A DNA stretch of 64,000 bases from Piliocolobus tephrosceles (Eukaryota; Chordata; Mammalia; Primates; Cercopithecidae): contig NC_045446.1 in NCBI RefSeq assembly GCF_002776525.5, forward strand, positions 69,480,047 to 69,544,046, in the 5' to 3' direction. Shown here piece by piece: positions 21,131-32,889 of the stretch; positions within the stretch are counted from its first letter, which is position 1; every line of letters starts with the position of its first letter. The notes beneath the pieces were generated by a model. It made no database searches, was not told the DNA's origin, and saw only the letters and a program-made list of their open reading frames with translations. The position numbers were made by a program, and so were the translations under genes.

Positions 21131-22590
21131 TGATGAGAAACCAAAGGATATGAAGCTCAGTGTGGCAACGAGGAATGCCTATAGAAGCAAGACAATAAGG
21201 AGGGATGGAGACTATGGTAAACTCTAGAACTCATGCTCTTCTGAAAAGGGGAGCATCCACTCACCGCCAGTGGAGGATGGCGAGCCTAGTGTTAACAAAT
21301 CTGACTTTCTAAGAGATGGTGGAAGTCCACATGTTTGGTAAAATGTCATTGTTTTTATATTCAATTCTTTGAGATTAAAAACAGAATGTGAGTCCCAAAA
21401 CATCTATATGCTGTCAGTTTGCAGCCCCTTGCATTTACAGGTAGGCGAATTTCATTGCCTTGGGAAGGAAAAGATGAAGCAGGTCAGTGTTTTTCCCATA
21501 AAGGCCAAGAGGGTCCTCATCCCATCCTGGCCGTGGAGGTCAGAGGGGGCCCGTACAGGGTGAGCATTCTTATGATGGCCACCAAGGCCTCCCAGACAAG
21601 AAAGTTAGCTACACGTTTGTGCTCCAGTCCTTAGCTTCTGGGAGGCTGCCTGGTTTTATTAATAACCCTGGATTGTGCTCATAGCACATCAAGGTAAACA
21701 GAGACATTTCCAGGGTGTACACTGTAGGCAATTCTAACAGATGAAGAAGAAGCAGGTTTCCAAATATAAATAGGAAGATAAGATAAGCAGGCAGAGATCC
21801 AAGTCAGCTTCATACTGAATTGCAGGCTGTGAGCCATAGACTTAGAGAATCGTGGCTCACTGGGGCTGGAAGGGGCCCTCATTTGGAAGATAGAGAAACA
21901 GGCCCAGAGAAAAGAAAAGACTTCCCAAGGGTTACATTCATTAGATACTCCTGATTTCTTATAGCAGCGGTTTCCTCATCTAAGGACTCTCACAAATCCA
22001 CTCACAGTTTCCAGAATGTGTTATCCTCTCCCCAGTCCAGTGTTGCTGCCCATGCTGTTACCCCCATCTCTGGCCATCTCAGACTTGACCATCAAGATCA
22101 GCTGGGTCTGCCTGTGGGAGCCTGTCCTGACCCCTCCAGGCAGGGGTGGATGTGGTGCTGCTGAGCACCTCAGCCCCTGTGTCTCTGGCTCCTGCAACAC
22201 ATGCCACATGGAATTACCACTGTCGGTGTGTCTGCCACTCCCAAAGCCCTGAGGCAGGGTCCTGCCTTAGCCAGTTCAGTCTACCCAGGACCCAGCTCAG
22301 GCCCCGGCACAAAGGAGGTACTCTAGAAACAGATGCCAAATGAAATGGAGGCCAAATAAAACAGAGAACAATGCCTGATGTCAGTTCCCTCTCTCAGTGG
22401 CATAAGGAGGTTGCAAGTAAAGACTGCCATGGAATAGCTCACCAGATACCATCTTGATATAAAGTTAACATGCCAAATGGTCCCAAGTCTAAGATAATAA
22501 CTTTGGCCCATTATATCAAAGGCCAGCCAAAACTCTGATAAGGATGATATCTATCTTGTGAATAAAAGAGAGCAGCAAAATAAGTTGTTT
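21131..22590. other. Mostly unassigned; weak MIR near 21840-21950
   Basis: 'gatagagaaacaggcccaga' and 'gacttcccaagggttac' near 21890 suggest a short antisense MIR. 'aggccccggcacaaaggagg' near 22300 may be a MIR 3' scrap. The rest is unrecognised and has no convincing exon. Confidence 0.4.
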
Positions 22591-22594
22591 TTGG

Positions 22595-22725
22595 GGTCCA
22601 ATAGGTGCCAGGCTCTAGCCTGAATACACACTCATATGGCCTCCCTGAATTCCCTAGCTTCTGAAGAAGATATGAAATGTCTATTTTACAGGTGCCTGAA
22701 TAACACCCATGGCCAGAAGGAGAGA
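22595..22725 (-). repeat. Weak MIR SINE fragment (antisense)
   Basis: 'caataggtgccaggctctag' and 'atgtctattttacaggtgcc' are in antisense MIR order but diverged. Confidence 0.4.
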
Positions 22726-23312
22726 AGAGAAGGCAGGACTGAATCTAAGCCACACAACTCCAGAGTTCTTTTCATTCAATCAAAGTTGCCCCTGCAGTTA
22801 ACAATGGGCAGCTTTCATCCTGTCTGTTCTAGACCATGGCTTGTCTCAGGCATGGAGTGGCTGAGGCAGGGGAGCTTTGAATAAATTATTTCCCCATCCC
22901 CCTCACTCCAAGTCCTGTTTTTCCAGCCCTGCCATTACACAGGTCAGGGGCTTGGGAAGAGGAGATGATTATGGTGGCTGTCTGCTGCTTTCTAGGACAA
23001 AAAACAAAAGCAAAAACAGAAGCCTGAAGCCCCTACTCACGACAGCCACTGAGTGGGTAGGAGAGGGTTCTGTTCAGCCTTTTATAAAAAATAAATTATT
23101 ATTTAAACATTATTTACATTCCTGTGCTATCCCTAGAAAACTTTGGTTTAGAGAGTGCCTGCTTGGAGATGGAAGTCTTCAGGTTAATTCATTCCTTCAT
23201 CAGCCTAATACTAATGATTCAAATAGTAGTAAGACGGGACAAGACGGGTTTTGTGAATGTCATGGCTAACACAATGGAAACAATTCTGATTGCTCAGAGT
23301 GTACATAGGGCA
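22726..23312. other. Unassigned sequence, no gene seen
   Basis: The 130-codon frame at 22877-23269 and the 121-codon frame at 23124-23489 overlap in different frames, and the latter runs into an Alu. Neither has a recognisable domain. Confidence 0.4.
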
Positions 23313-23323
23313 TTTCTAGCTTC

Positions 23324-23622
23324 CTTTTTTTTTTTTTTTTTGAGACAAAGTCTGGCTCTGTCACCCAGGCTGGAGTGCAGTGGTGTGATCTCGGCTCACT
23401 GCAACCACTGTCTCTCGGGTTCACACCATTCTCCTGCCTCAGCCTCCCGAGTAGCTGGGACTACAGGCGCCGCCATCACACCTGGCTAATTTTTTTGCAT
23501 TTTTAGTAGAGACAGGGTTTCGCCATGTTCGCCAGGATGGTCTCGATCTTCTGACCCTGTGATCCGCCCGCCTTGGCCTCCCAAAGTGCTGGGATTACAG
23601 GCGTGAGCCACCGCACCCGGCC
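23324..23622 (-). mobile_element. AluY, full length, antisense
   Basis: Antisense Alu starting with a T-run and ending 'gtgagccaccgcacccggcc'. The AluY-type bases 'ctgtgatccgcccgcc' and 'aggatggtctcgatct' are present, and many CpG sites survive, so it is fairly young. The target-site duplication 'ttctagcttc' is perfect at 23314-23323 and 23623-23632. Confidence 0.93.
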
Positions 23623-23699
23623 TTCTAGCTTCTGACTGGACAAAATCCTGCATCCAACAATGATTAGTACGCTGAATTGCCTTGTATCCTCAACGGATG

Positions 23700-23850
23700 A
23701 GGCAGAGGCTTGGAGTCAGAGAGAATGAAGTCTCAAACCCACCTAACCTCTCTGACCCTTGGTTTCTGTGCCTATGCCCCCCAAGGTTTCTGCGATGACA
23801 GTGATGTAGGTCAGGTAGCCAGCACAGAGTCTGCCCATTAAATGCTGGTC
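23700..23850 (+). repeat. MIR SINE fragment (sense)
   Basis: 'agaggcttggagtcagagag', 'cctaacctctctgacccttg' and 'agccagcacagagtctgccc' are in MIR order. Confidence 0.7.
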
Positions 23851-24115
23851 TCCCTGGTTCCCCATGGCTGTCACCTCAGAGCCATTGGAGACTGAGTGCT
23901 GTGGGCAGCTGGGGCACAGAGGGGAACAGATACAGCCGATGTGCTATTTGTTTCCTCAGGCTTTGCCTCCATCGTACTTTGTGAATCCTACTTTGTAGAT
24001 TGGGCTGATGTTTTACAAGCCCACAATATACAGTTTTTTATGAGCCCATAAAAATCTTCAAAGTGAAATCAAATTTATATGCTTCTTTCTGGCTTACGGA
24101 CTAAAAGCCTAGCCC
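23851..24115. other. Unassigned sequence
   Basis: No repeat, exon or RNA gene was recognised between the MIR and the L2. Confidence 0.4.
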
Positions 24116-24820
24116 TTGAGCTTAACCTTCGTGACTCCTGTGAACCTTCCTCTTAGTGTGTACATGGTGGCCTCCATGCACATCTGCTCATCCTTCTCTA
24201 GACAGGTTCTGCCCATCCCTGCCTCTGCACCTTTGCTCATGCTGTTCCTCTTTTATAGCAATCCAAACCCTTCCAGGTTCTACCCCCACCCACCTGTGTG
24301 AAACGTTGCCCTGCAACTTAAGCACTTGCAGCCTCTCCCTTCTTGGAATTCCATGATGTTCAGATAAGTGGCCATCATTTTTATTTTCTTTTTCCCTGGG
24401 ATGGTTTTATTTGCTGCAGGGCCCTGAATGAGTCTCTGAACCATTCAAGGCCTACACATACTCACAAGGAGAAGAGCCTCCAAGGCAAGGCTGGTGCAGA
24501 CCCTCATCCTGCTATCTTCTTGTGAGGAATTCCTCCCAGCCTTCAAAACCCAAAGGAAATGCTCCCTCCTCCAGGAAGCTTCCCTATTAAGCTGTCCTTG
24601 TTCTCTCCCATCTACAGCTCCCCACAGGCTCCATCTGAATCATTCTCAGAGGACATATCACTTCCTGCCACTTAGAGTAGTCATTTATGTGGCTTACCCC
24701 TCCAACACTGTGAGCCCAGGAGAGAACAGACCATGTCTACTCACTGCCATGGCCCTGGCATCCAGCAAAGAGCTTGACATAAGTGGAATTTCAGTAAATA
24801 TTTGCCTAATTCATAAAAAT
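24116..24820 (+). repeat. L2 LINE 3' region (sense)
   Basis: 'cacctttgctcatgctgttc', 'ctcctccaggaagcttccct', 'catatcacttcctgccactt' and 'gtgagcccaggagagaacag' are in L2 3' UTR order, ending 'atttcagtaaatatttgcc'. The longest open frame in the window (138 codons, 24494-24910) lies inside this dead repeat and is not a gene. Confidence 0.8.
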
Positions 24821-24839
24821 AATTGCAGAAGAAAACAGG

Positions 24840-25105
24840 TATATAATCCTTACTATGTACCAGGCATTATTGCAAATGCTTTGCATGCATTGGCTTACTT
24901 AATACCTTAAATATATTAGCATATTTAAGGTGCACAGCTTCCCTATGAAAGTATGTCCTGTAATGATTTCCATTTTTCAGATGAAGAAACCAAGTCACAG
25001 AGAGGTCAGATGACACACCCAAGGTTGAGCAAGTGACAGAGCTTCTGCTTGAATCCAGGCCATGTTGTTCTAGCAACCATGTTCTTAACCACTGAGCAAT
25101 AAATA
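24840..25105 (-). repeat. MIR SINE, near full length (antisense)
   Basis: 'ttactatgtaccaggcatta', 'atttccatttttcagatgaa', 'gaaaccaagtcacagagagg', 'gcttgaatccaggccatgtt' and 'gttcttaaccactgagcaat' cover nearly the whole consensus. Confidence 0.9.
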
Positions 25106-26525
25106 CCACCTCTGAATTCATTCACCTTTATTGCCTCAGTGCCTAGCAAAGAACTAGGCAGCTAGCAAGCACTCAATTAGCATGTGTTCCCAAAACTTCT
25201 TGGTTGGAAGGCTGCCACCAGTCGTGGTGAGATGCAAGATGGGATGGGCACCTGCAGAGTGGATCCAACCCCTGCCAAGCCTACCACTAGCATATTCTGA
25301 AGTGGGCTGTTCCTTTCTCTTAATGAGATGCACAGCTCCACTCCACAGAGCCTTCCCTGCCAGGGCAAGCTACTCACTCCATTCTTAGTAGTAAGCTGAC
25401 ATGGGAAGGCTGTGTGCTTTGTTTCCATCAGGACTGGCTGCCCACCTAATTCTACACTCATTAAGGCTTCCAGGAAACCCCATTCCTAGTCACTGTCAGA
25501 AATAATCAGCTTGTGTGTCTGGTGATGCTGATTGGATGACCCAAAAACAGAAAGCAAGGAAGTAGATCTTGCATCATACTTATCTGACTTCAGTTGTTTT
25601 TATTACTCTAAGACCCATTTTCATGCATGCAACATTCACTTTTCCTCAGATTACAAAATGGAAGGGGGTTTCTAGTGTTTCAGAATGCTATTCCAAAGCC
25701 AAGTGAAATTAATCCTTTTGCTTATTTATTCCCAGACCTTGTGCAGAGGGAGCAGGGCTGCAGAGAAGGACAACTCCTGCAAGTGAGGGTTCTGAAGATT
25801 CTGATCCACGTCTCCCCAACAAAGCATGCCAAAATACATGCAGCAGACTCTCCTTTCCTGCCAAAATACACCCCAGGTCATGCTCTCCAAAAGGATAATC
25901 CTTTGCTAAATCCTACACAATCATTTCCAATGTTTGCTGGTAATGGACACCAGAAAGCTAGTGAACTTTCCTTAGCTCTAAACACACTTGCTAATAACTC
26001 TTTCATGAAAGAGCCCCATTCCTGCTGATTTCAAGGCTCTGGAAATCAGACTCCTAACAAATTTCCTTCGACTTTGTTTCACATAATCCTGCTTCTGTCT
26101 GCTTCATACTCTTCTCCAAGTGTGTTGGGTCCCAGTGGGCCATTGTCCTCCATGAATGATGGCTTCAGGTTCAACAAATGGCCTCCATCTATCATCACCA
26201 AGCTCCAGCGGCGACAACAGAGGCTCTTCTGTTTCCCTCCGCAAACAGGCAGAGTAATGGCCCTGCCTCAGACTCGTCTCCCCACTGTCTTGGGAGAGAT
26301 ACCAAGATTGCTGGAGTTCTGGGGAGGGGAGTAAAGGCAGGGCCATTTCCAGTTTCGATGTGAAACCCTTCTGGTCTCTAGAGACTCCATTTATGTTCTC
26401 TTCTCCCCGGTGGCCAATCCTTTCTCCCATGCATCCTCTGCTCTGCAGTCCAAGCCTTTTTTCTAAACCCATCATCCATCTCCCTGTTGAGCTCTGAGAA
26501 TCTAATGAGATAATCATGTTTGCAA
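25106..26525. other. Unassigned sequence, no gene seen
   Basis: 25106-25185 may be an L2 tail ('gtgcctagcaaagaactagg'). The remaining 1.3 kb is unrecognised. Frames of 133 codons (25627-26028, sense) and 137 codons (26104-26517, antisense) show no domain, signal peptide or conserved-looking composition. Confidence 0.45.
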
Positions 26526-26529
26526 GTAC

Positions 26530-26800
26530 AGAATGTGCAGAGCTGTTAAGGAGGACTGGATTTGCAGTCAGGAAGGCCTGGGTTCAAATCCAGCTCAGCC
26601 ACTTTCAGAATGTGTGACCTTGCAAGAGCTACTTAGCCTCTCTAAGTCTTAATTTTCTCATCTGAAAAGTAGGAATGATAATGCCTGCCTCGTGATGTCA
26701 CCATGAAACTCAAGTAAATAATAAAGGCAATGGATACTGATCACTAAGCATAGTGCCTCGCAAATAGAAGGCACTTAACTGGGGCTGCTGTTATTTTTAG
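26530..26800 (+). repeat. MIR SINE, near full length (sense)
   Basis: 'gtcaggaaggcctgggttca', 'aatccagctcagccactttc', 'agagctacttagcctctcta', 'gaatgataatgcctgcctcg' and 'cataGtgcctcgcaaatag' follow the whole MIR. Confidence 0.9.
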
Positions 26801-27004
26801 AAATGTATGCTATAACAATATTAATAGGAATTTTATGTCTTCCCTGCAACTCTAGAAAAATGGATGGTGGAGATAAATGAATTGAGTTTACCTGTGGTAT
26901 TGAGTGTCGCTGACCAGAAGCTGGGGCAAGGAAGCCTGGTGGTGCCAGTTCCAACCAGTTCCAGCACAACCCAGGATCTAGTGCAGACCCCAACAGGGAA
27001 AAAT

Positions 27005-27120
27005 AAGATCTACCTCACAGTTCTGTTGTGAGTACTCATGTGGTTATGCAGATAAATGTCAGTCTTTAGTTCCTGGCATACAATCGGTGCTACAGAAAGT
27101 TTGGCTAGTTACTTATTATT
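27005..27120 (+). repeat. MIR SINE 3' fragment (sense)
   Basis: 'agatctacctcacagttctg', 'ttgtgagtactcatgtggtt' and 'cctggcatacaatcggtgct' fit the MIR 3' half. Confidence 0.6.
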
Positions 27121-27254
27121 AGTTACTTATTTGTTAGATGCTTTGTGGGAGTCTAGGACATTTTGCAAGGTGCTAGTCGACTTTTGGAGGAGGAAGAGGG
27201 GTAGAAAAGGGGAATAACACATAATCCATCTACTCATGGAGCTCACAGAGTAAT

Positions 27255-27425
27255 GCAGCGATTCTCAGCCTTGGCTACACATCACAGTCACTTAGAAAAC
27301 TTTAAAAAATACTGGTGCCCTGGCTCCATACCCAGACACTCTGATTTAACTGGTTTGCGAGGAGGCCTGGGTTTCAGTATTTTGCAGAAGCTTCTCAGGT
27401 GATTCTAATGTGGCCAGGGCCAATA
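27255..27425 (+). mobile_element. MER5-type hAT-Charlie DNA transposon
   Basis: Starts 'cagcgattctcagccttggc', continues 'actttaaaaaatactggtgc' and 'actctgatttaactggtttg', and ends 'caggtgattctaatgtggcc'. This is the MER5 (MER5B-like) pattern of a short non-autonomous hAT element. No coding capacity. Confidence 0.75.
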
Positions 27426-28030
27426 ACAGTTGGCCTATTTTTGGGGAGACATAAACACATGGATGTTTTTAATAATATATGCTTAGGGTTCTAACAGAGT
27501 TATCTACAGAGGGTGGTAGGAACACAGATGAAGGCACAGATAATGCCTTATTGTTTAAGCTGAGTAATAGCGTGGGAGTAGGAGTTTACTAGAAAAAAGG
27601 ATCTGCGAGAAGGGCAGTCTGAGTCTTTACTGCAAGGCCTCAAATAAAGGCACAGCTGCAGTGAGTCACCAGGCAGGAACTGGAACAAACCAGGACACTC
27701 CAGAGGGAAATTAGAAGAGCTGGACTGATTCTCAGGAGTAGAGCTCCCTAGAGATCCTGTACCTGTCCCCTACTCCTCAGCCGGGGTCCTGCTCCCAGAG
27801 GTTCACCACTCAAGACCAGAAGGCCACCTCTGTGTAGAAAAGAGAAAAAGGGCATTCTGCAACATCACGTGGCCTCTGGAAAGTTCCTTTGCTTCCTCAT
27901 CAACTGCTGCCACATGTCTTGCAGAGAGGTCAAACACAGGGTGAGGCATAGGTTTGTTGGTTGGCTGGCAATAGGGGACCAGGCACAGGTTTGCCTCCTG
28001 TCCATGGTGCTGAACAATCCCTGTGCTGGA
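27426..28030. other. Unassigned sequence, no gene seen
   Basis: No repeat, exon or RNA gene was recognised between two MER5-type elements. Confidence 0.4.
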
Positions 28031-28034
28031 GAAC

Positions 28035-28210
28035 CAGGGTGCTCAAAGTGTGGTCTGTAGACACACAGCATCAGGATCCCATGGGAGCTTGTTAGAAATG
28101 CAGAATTGTGGGTCCCACCCAGGACCTACAGAATCTGAATCTGCCACTTATCAGCGTCCCCAGGTAATCTGTGTGCACACATTAAAGTCCAAGATGCACT
28201 GCTCAAAGCC
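28035..28210 (+). mobile_element. MER5A-type hAT-Charlie DNA transposon
   Basis: 'gtgctcaaagtgtggtctgt', 'cttgttagaaatgcagaatt', 'gtgggtcccacccaggacct' and 'tacagaatctgaatctgcca' are classic MER5A features. Confidence 0.8.
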
Positions 28211-28214
28211 AGTG

Positions 28215-28350
28215 TTTTGAAACTGTTTAAGGTGCATCCCTTCATGAGCTGTGAAATTAATTTAGAACATCCGAAACAGAATTTTGAAAGAAAATAATGA
28301 AATTAAATGAAATACAACAGAAAAGAATAACAAATGTCAGAGTTCATCAC
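28215..28350. repeat. Possible old repeat, family unresolved
   Basis: 'gtgaaattaatttagaacat' and an 'aaaatgaaat'-like A-rich stretch resemble a known mammalian repeat I cannot name. The MADE1 element lies just after it. Confidence 0.25.
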
Positions 28351-28355
28351 ACTTA

Positions 28356-28463
28356 TTAGGTTGGTGCAAAAGTAATTGCACTTCTGCTATTACATTTAAT
28401 GCATTACTTTTCCTGCCATTACTTTTAATGGCAGAAACTGCAATTACTTTTGCACCAACCTAA
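28356..28463 (+). mobile_element. MADE1 mariner MITE, enlarged hairpin
   Basis: Starts 'ttaggttggtgcaaaagtaa' and ends with its inverse. The terminal inverted repeats are perfect over 25 bases (28356-28380 and 28439-28463), flanked by TA on both sides (28354-28355 and 28464-28465), as expected for mariner insertion. The element is 108 bases against the usual 80. The extra about 28 bases are an internal near-duplicate: 'ctgctattacatttaatg' at 28384 and 'ctgccattacttttaatg' at 28413. Human mir-548 precursors derive from MADE1, so the folded RNA could enter the miRNA pathway. Expression is not shown by the sequence. Confidence 0.95.
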
Positions 28464-28479
28464 TAGTAAGAGCCAGTAT

Positions 28480-29945
28480 TGTTACTATATATATGAGTGT
28501 TCTAAGCAGAACCTAAAATGTATTCATTATTAGGAACTGCATTTTCAACGATGTCTGAAAGGCACTGCTTGTTTTTTCCTAATTCTGGGACACTGGTGAT
28601 TTTTATCCAATATCTCCCAGGATTCTCAGACAGCAGAGAAAGCAGATAGTGAGAGAAATGAGGGTTATAGGTTGATATAAAAAGAGAATGAAAGATATAA
28701 AAAGAGATTGAGAGTTGATATAGAAAAAGAAGGAGAGAGTGGGACTGAGCCTCCAAGAGAGGTATTCACTGAGAGAACACTGGGGAAGGAAAAAAATTAA
28801 CAAGGATGATTTTGACACCATTTACCAGTTACTACAAAAGAAACAACAGCCAACCATAGCTCAACGATTGAATGAATATCAAATGATGGAAGGAATATGG
28901 GTTCAGCTTGGCGAATGTAGGTATGGACAAGTGAGTCTGTGTGGGCTAACAAGCGTACTCAGTTGCACAGAGAAGATTGGGTTGAGTATTAGTGTCTGCA
29001 GAGTTACTTTAAAGTGCTCTTGACTTTCCTTTTCATTTCAATGAAATTTTGTAACAATTTACACCACCCTTAGAACAAGTGTTGCAGTGAGTTTATATGT
29101 TTTGACATGTATTGCCGATTTCATATACTGAGAACTCCATAGTATTTCTGATAGTTTGCTCCCCCAGCCCCAGGAGCAGTGGTAGAAGTGAAGGCAAGCA
29201 GGCAAGAGTGCCTGTGAGTTACAGTCAATAGCCCTGGTGTTTTGCTCCTCACCTCAGGCAGATTTCTTAGGTTTCTCACTGCTCACCACCAACCAAAAAG
29301 TTCAGAGGCAAAACTCTAGAGAACTTTGGAAAGAAATAAGCAGAGGTCTCTTTAAAATGCACAAAGACGCTTTGTTCACTTCAAGGAGTGACAGAACAAA
29401 ATGTCAAGAATAGAAGTGACTCTGTGATTTTGCTTCCTTTCAGAACCAGGCAATGGGAGTTATTAACCTCTTGCCACATGTCTGTTATTTCATTTATACA
29501 ACAGTGTCCTACATTTGATTCTGCCTAGGAAATTGGTGTCTAATGGAAGATGACAAAAAAAATGACTTTTAAAATAATTTTCTTCCAGGCTAGTAGTTTA
29601 TCAAATACTGAGCTCAATATTCCCATGTTGGGAAATTCTGCATAGAGGGAGTGTTATGGGACAAAAAGCTTGTTAACACTCACACAGGGTTTCAGCTTCA
29701 AGTAAGACACAACTCCATGTATCCAAACGTGTGTTTGTTCTACAAAATGGCAGAATCAAGACCAGTCTATCTATAATGAGCCATGAAGTCAACTTGGACA
29801 CTTCTACTTTAATTTTAATAAAAAATGACCAAGTATATCTGTAATCTATAATTTTTTTTGTGGGGGGGCACAGACAGGCTATCTAATTTTTAGGGCCCTA
29901 TTAAGTCCCTCAAAACTCTAAGTTAGTTGTCATGATGCTTGATAC
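28480..29945. other. Unassigned sequence, no gene seen
   Basis: About 1.5 kb. A 94-codon frame at 28739-29023 reads DDFDTIYQLLQKKQQPTIAQ in part but matches no family I recognise and has no clear start context. A G-run of seven lies near 29862. No repeat was named. Confidence 0.45.
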
Positions 29946-29949
29946 AATG

Positions 29950-30175
29950 AGCACAGTGGCTAACTCTTACTGGTAGCTATTATGTTCCTGGACTTTTATA
30001 TCTTTATTAAATTCATTTGACAAACAATGGGGTGAGTATCACAATCCTTATTTTCAGAGATTATAAAATGAAAGGTCAGAGAGGTTTTGCGACCTGCTCA
30101 AGGTCATATGGCATATCAGAATGCCACAAACAGAATCTGAACTGAGGCATGTCTGACCTCAAAACTCCAACCAAG
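29950..30175 (-). repeat. MIR SINE (antisense)
   Basis: 'gtatcacaatccttattttc', 'aaatgaaaggtcagagaggt', 'tttgcgacctgctcaaggtc' and 'cagaatctgaactgaggcat' are in antisense MIR order. Confidence 0.8.
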
Positions 30176-30890
30176 TTGACCAAGAGTCAACTCATTCAAC
30201 TGCCTTTCTGCCTTAGTTTCAAAAGCCCCAGTGTCCCCAAATAACCTCTTTCCTATGGGCTTCTGGCTGTTTTCCCAACTTGGCTCTTTCATCTCTCTGG
30301 TCTTCCATCTGAGTAGGCTGACATTTCCCACTGCTTTTGTCTGTCACTGAGGAATTGTCCTGTGTGGGTGGATGGTCACTCACAGAGAGGGGTCTTCTGG
30401 AAGCCAACTAGCTTTCCATGGTGGCCCAAAATGACATGTGCTTCTCTATTCAGCCAATGATTGCAAGAAACATTCTCGAAGGGGAGAATTTCAGTAAAAT
30501 TCAACTTTGAAGCTGGATTTCTTTAATATCACAATTTAAGCATTTCTGACACTGGTTGATGCTTAGAGGGAAATAGTACCCTCTGAGAAATGATGTTTTA
30601 AAAATCTTGATCTGAATACAAAGACAGTCAATTTAACACAGCAACACTTTCCCCAGGGCCTACCGTGTTCCCCACACTGTGGACAGGGGGGATAAAAAAG
30701 GAACCAAGGCACTATCCTAAACCATGGCATTTATTTACCAGTGAGAAAACAAACTCACTGAAAATTCTAACTAGAATTCAAGCTAGGAAGAGACACATTT
30801 CCGCTCAATATAATGAAGGATTTTCTTCCCATCAACATTTGTCCAAAAATGAAACAGCCAACCTTATTAATGAATTTTACCCAAAGATGT
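30176..30890. other. Unassigned sequence, no gene seen
   Basis: No repeat or exon was named. 30650-30790 ('gcctaccgtgttccccacac', 'gtgagaaaacaaactcactg') could be a very diverged MIR. Confidence 0.4.
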
Positions 30891-30892
30891 GC

Positions 30893-31040
30893 TGGTAAAT
30901 ATTTGACAATCGGCTTTCCAGAGGGGAAAAGAAAGGCTTGATTTGTAGTGTCTGCTGATTTCTATGGTGTAAATCCTCCTACCATGGTTGGTTTCAAGCT
31001 ACCAAAGTGACATCATTGAAGGTGGAGTTGGGAAGAGATG
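30893..31040 (+). repeat. Unnamed interspersed repeat, copy 1
   Basis: This stretch aligns with 42343-42474 in the same orientation. Shared blocks in order are 'tggtaaat', 'ggct.t.cag.ag..aaa', 'gatttc.atggt.taaa', 'tcaagcta.caa.gtg.cat' and 'gaa...ga..tgggaaga'. The mix of matches and indels is that of an old dispersed repeat. I cannot name the family. Confidence 0.6.
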
Positions 31041-31429
31041 AGTGATAACAGTCATCATATATCATTTCCACCATTTACCTATTCTACACAGGTAAAATAG
31101 ACATCAGTAACCTCTGCAGTAGAGTTTAATGTAGTAAAATAACCAGAAACTGGTGAGTATCAAGTACTCAGTCCCTTTGTTTTTAACATAAGTGTGCATT
31201 TATGCAACTTAATTTTTAATAATGACTGTTTAATAACTAGCTCACAAAATTCCTGAAAAATTAGCACTTGGTTCTTGTGAGCCAGTGTGAAGGTCTCCAA
31301 AACTCCATAGAAGAAAACTCATGTTTGGGAGAGGAAGTGGGTGATCTGAATGGATGGCTGTCATGGATGTGATTCCTTGTCTTTAAGCTGGTCTAATCCA
31401 GCCATCAGCCACAGCCATAGTTGCATTAT
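31041..31429. other. Unassigned sequence
   Basis: No repeat, exon or RNA gene was recognised. Confidence 0.4.
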
Positions 31430-31670
31430 CACTGCTGGTGGCACTTCAGGGCCAACCATGTGCCAGTGAGAGTGCTGAAAGCTTTGCCTGCATTATCTTA
31501 TTTATCTTGATGAAAGCCCCATGAGGTAGATTGAGACTAACAGCAATCCCATTTTACAGATGAGGAAACGGAGGCTTAAATTAAGTAGTTAGCCGAGAGT
31601 CATAGAACAGTAAGTGGTGGTGTTGAAATGTTTGACTCCAAATCCCTTTTCTTTAAATCAGGACATTACA
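31430..31670 (-). repeat. MIR SINE (antisense)
   Basis: 'accatgtgccagtgagagtg', 'gatgaaagccccatgaggta', 'tcccattttacagatgagga' and 'gtcatagaacagtaagtggt' are clear antisense MIR features. Confidence 0.85.
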
Positions 31671-32889
31671 CTGATATAATAAGAAATGCAGTATAGCTAC
31701 TGGTTCATGTACCTCCATTATCCTTCAGTCAAACTCATTTGTAAAATATAAAAAAAAGAAGATGGTCTCTTCCCAGTTACAGGTTTCAGAAAGGGAAATC
31801 TGCTCACCCTTCTGAATCCAGAAACTTAAATTGAACTCAGAGCACATAAGGGAAGTGTTTAAATGAAGAGCATGCTCCTTTTTTTGTTTAATAATGAACA
31901 ACAAAAAAACAACAACTAAAATCTTAAGCAGATTCATATAACATCAGCATCTTTGTAAGAAAAAATATAAAATGACGTATGTGCAACTTAATGTTGTTCC
32001 ACCAAATGGATGATCCCGGGCATGCTGGAAGGACTGCCAGCAACATGCAGCCTGACCTGAAGTCTTCAGTATCGATGCTAACAGATAACAAACGCTTTCC
32101 TTTACCCAGAGGATAGCAAAGGGATGAGCAATATGAGCAAGCTAGATACCTAACATGAGCAGGACAACATTATCTCTGTGATGAAAGATGCAAGTGAGTA
32201 CAGAAGTCTTGTTCCAGTATCTGCCACCACCTTCTCTCCTGTGCAGTGAAGAGGAAGATCTTATGCTAAGCCAGTAGCCCTCCAACCTGTCCGGTCTTGA
32301 AGCTCCATCCCTTGTTCCCTAGTCCACACTAGGTGACCCCCCCAACTGGGCTTGTAGTTGGTTGACAAGATGTTCTTATTAGGTAGAGGCTCTGTCAGTG
32401 ATTAATTTGGCTGCAGTTTACCTCCCTCCCTCCATGTGTTTCTTACCTACCTTCTACTGCAGTGGAGGTTCCTGGCAGGGCGGGAGAACATAGCCCATGG
32501 TAGAGCATGGAGGGCCCAGAACCCATATGCAGGGCACAGCTCATGGGCTCCCCTTCCTCTTCCCTTCTGCACCCTCTGACTCCTGAAAACATCCCCAGGA
32601 GTGAAACTGGATGCAAGCGTTTGCACTCAGTGTTTACCTGTGGAAGTTTCGGTCACCCACTTAACCAAGATCCCTGAGCTGTGCATGTTAGTTGCTTTTT
32701 CATCATGTCTCCATAGCATGGAATTACTGAGGTACAACTGCATGATGCAAACTATCTAAATTGTGGGCAATGGCTCCTGTTGTGACAAACACAGGGTGTG
32801 AGGAGGGCTGCCCAGCTTTCGTTGGAGGAATCTTACTTTAAAATCAATCAAAATAGCAGTTGAGAAAGAAATAATGACCATTGTAAATT
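31671..32889. other. Unassigned sequence, no gene seen
   Basis: About 1.2 kb without a named repeat. No open frame above 70 codons in the region and no splice-flanked coding block stood out. Confidence 0.45.

Noticed and set aside
24494..24910. Longest open frame, 138 codons, as a gene
   Set aside because: It lies within an L2 LINE fossil and runs into a MIR. No domain is recognisable.
26104..26517. 137-codon antisense frame and 133-codon sense frame (25627-26028) as genes
   Set aside because: No known domain, no signal or splice evidence, and composition typical of chance frames.
28739..29023. 94-codon frame resembling a charged cytosolic protein (QQPTIAQRLN)
   Set aside because: I recognise no family, the start context is weak, and no flanking splice structure supports it.
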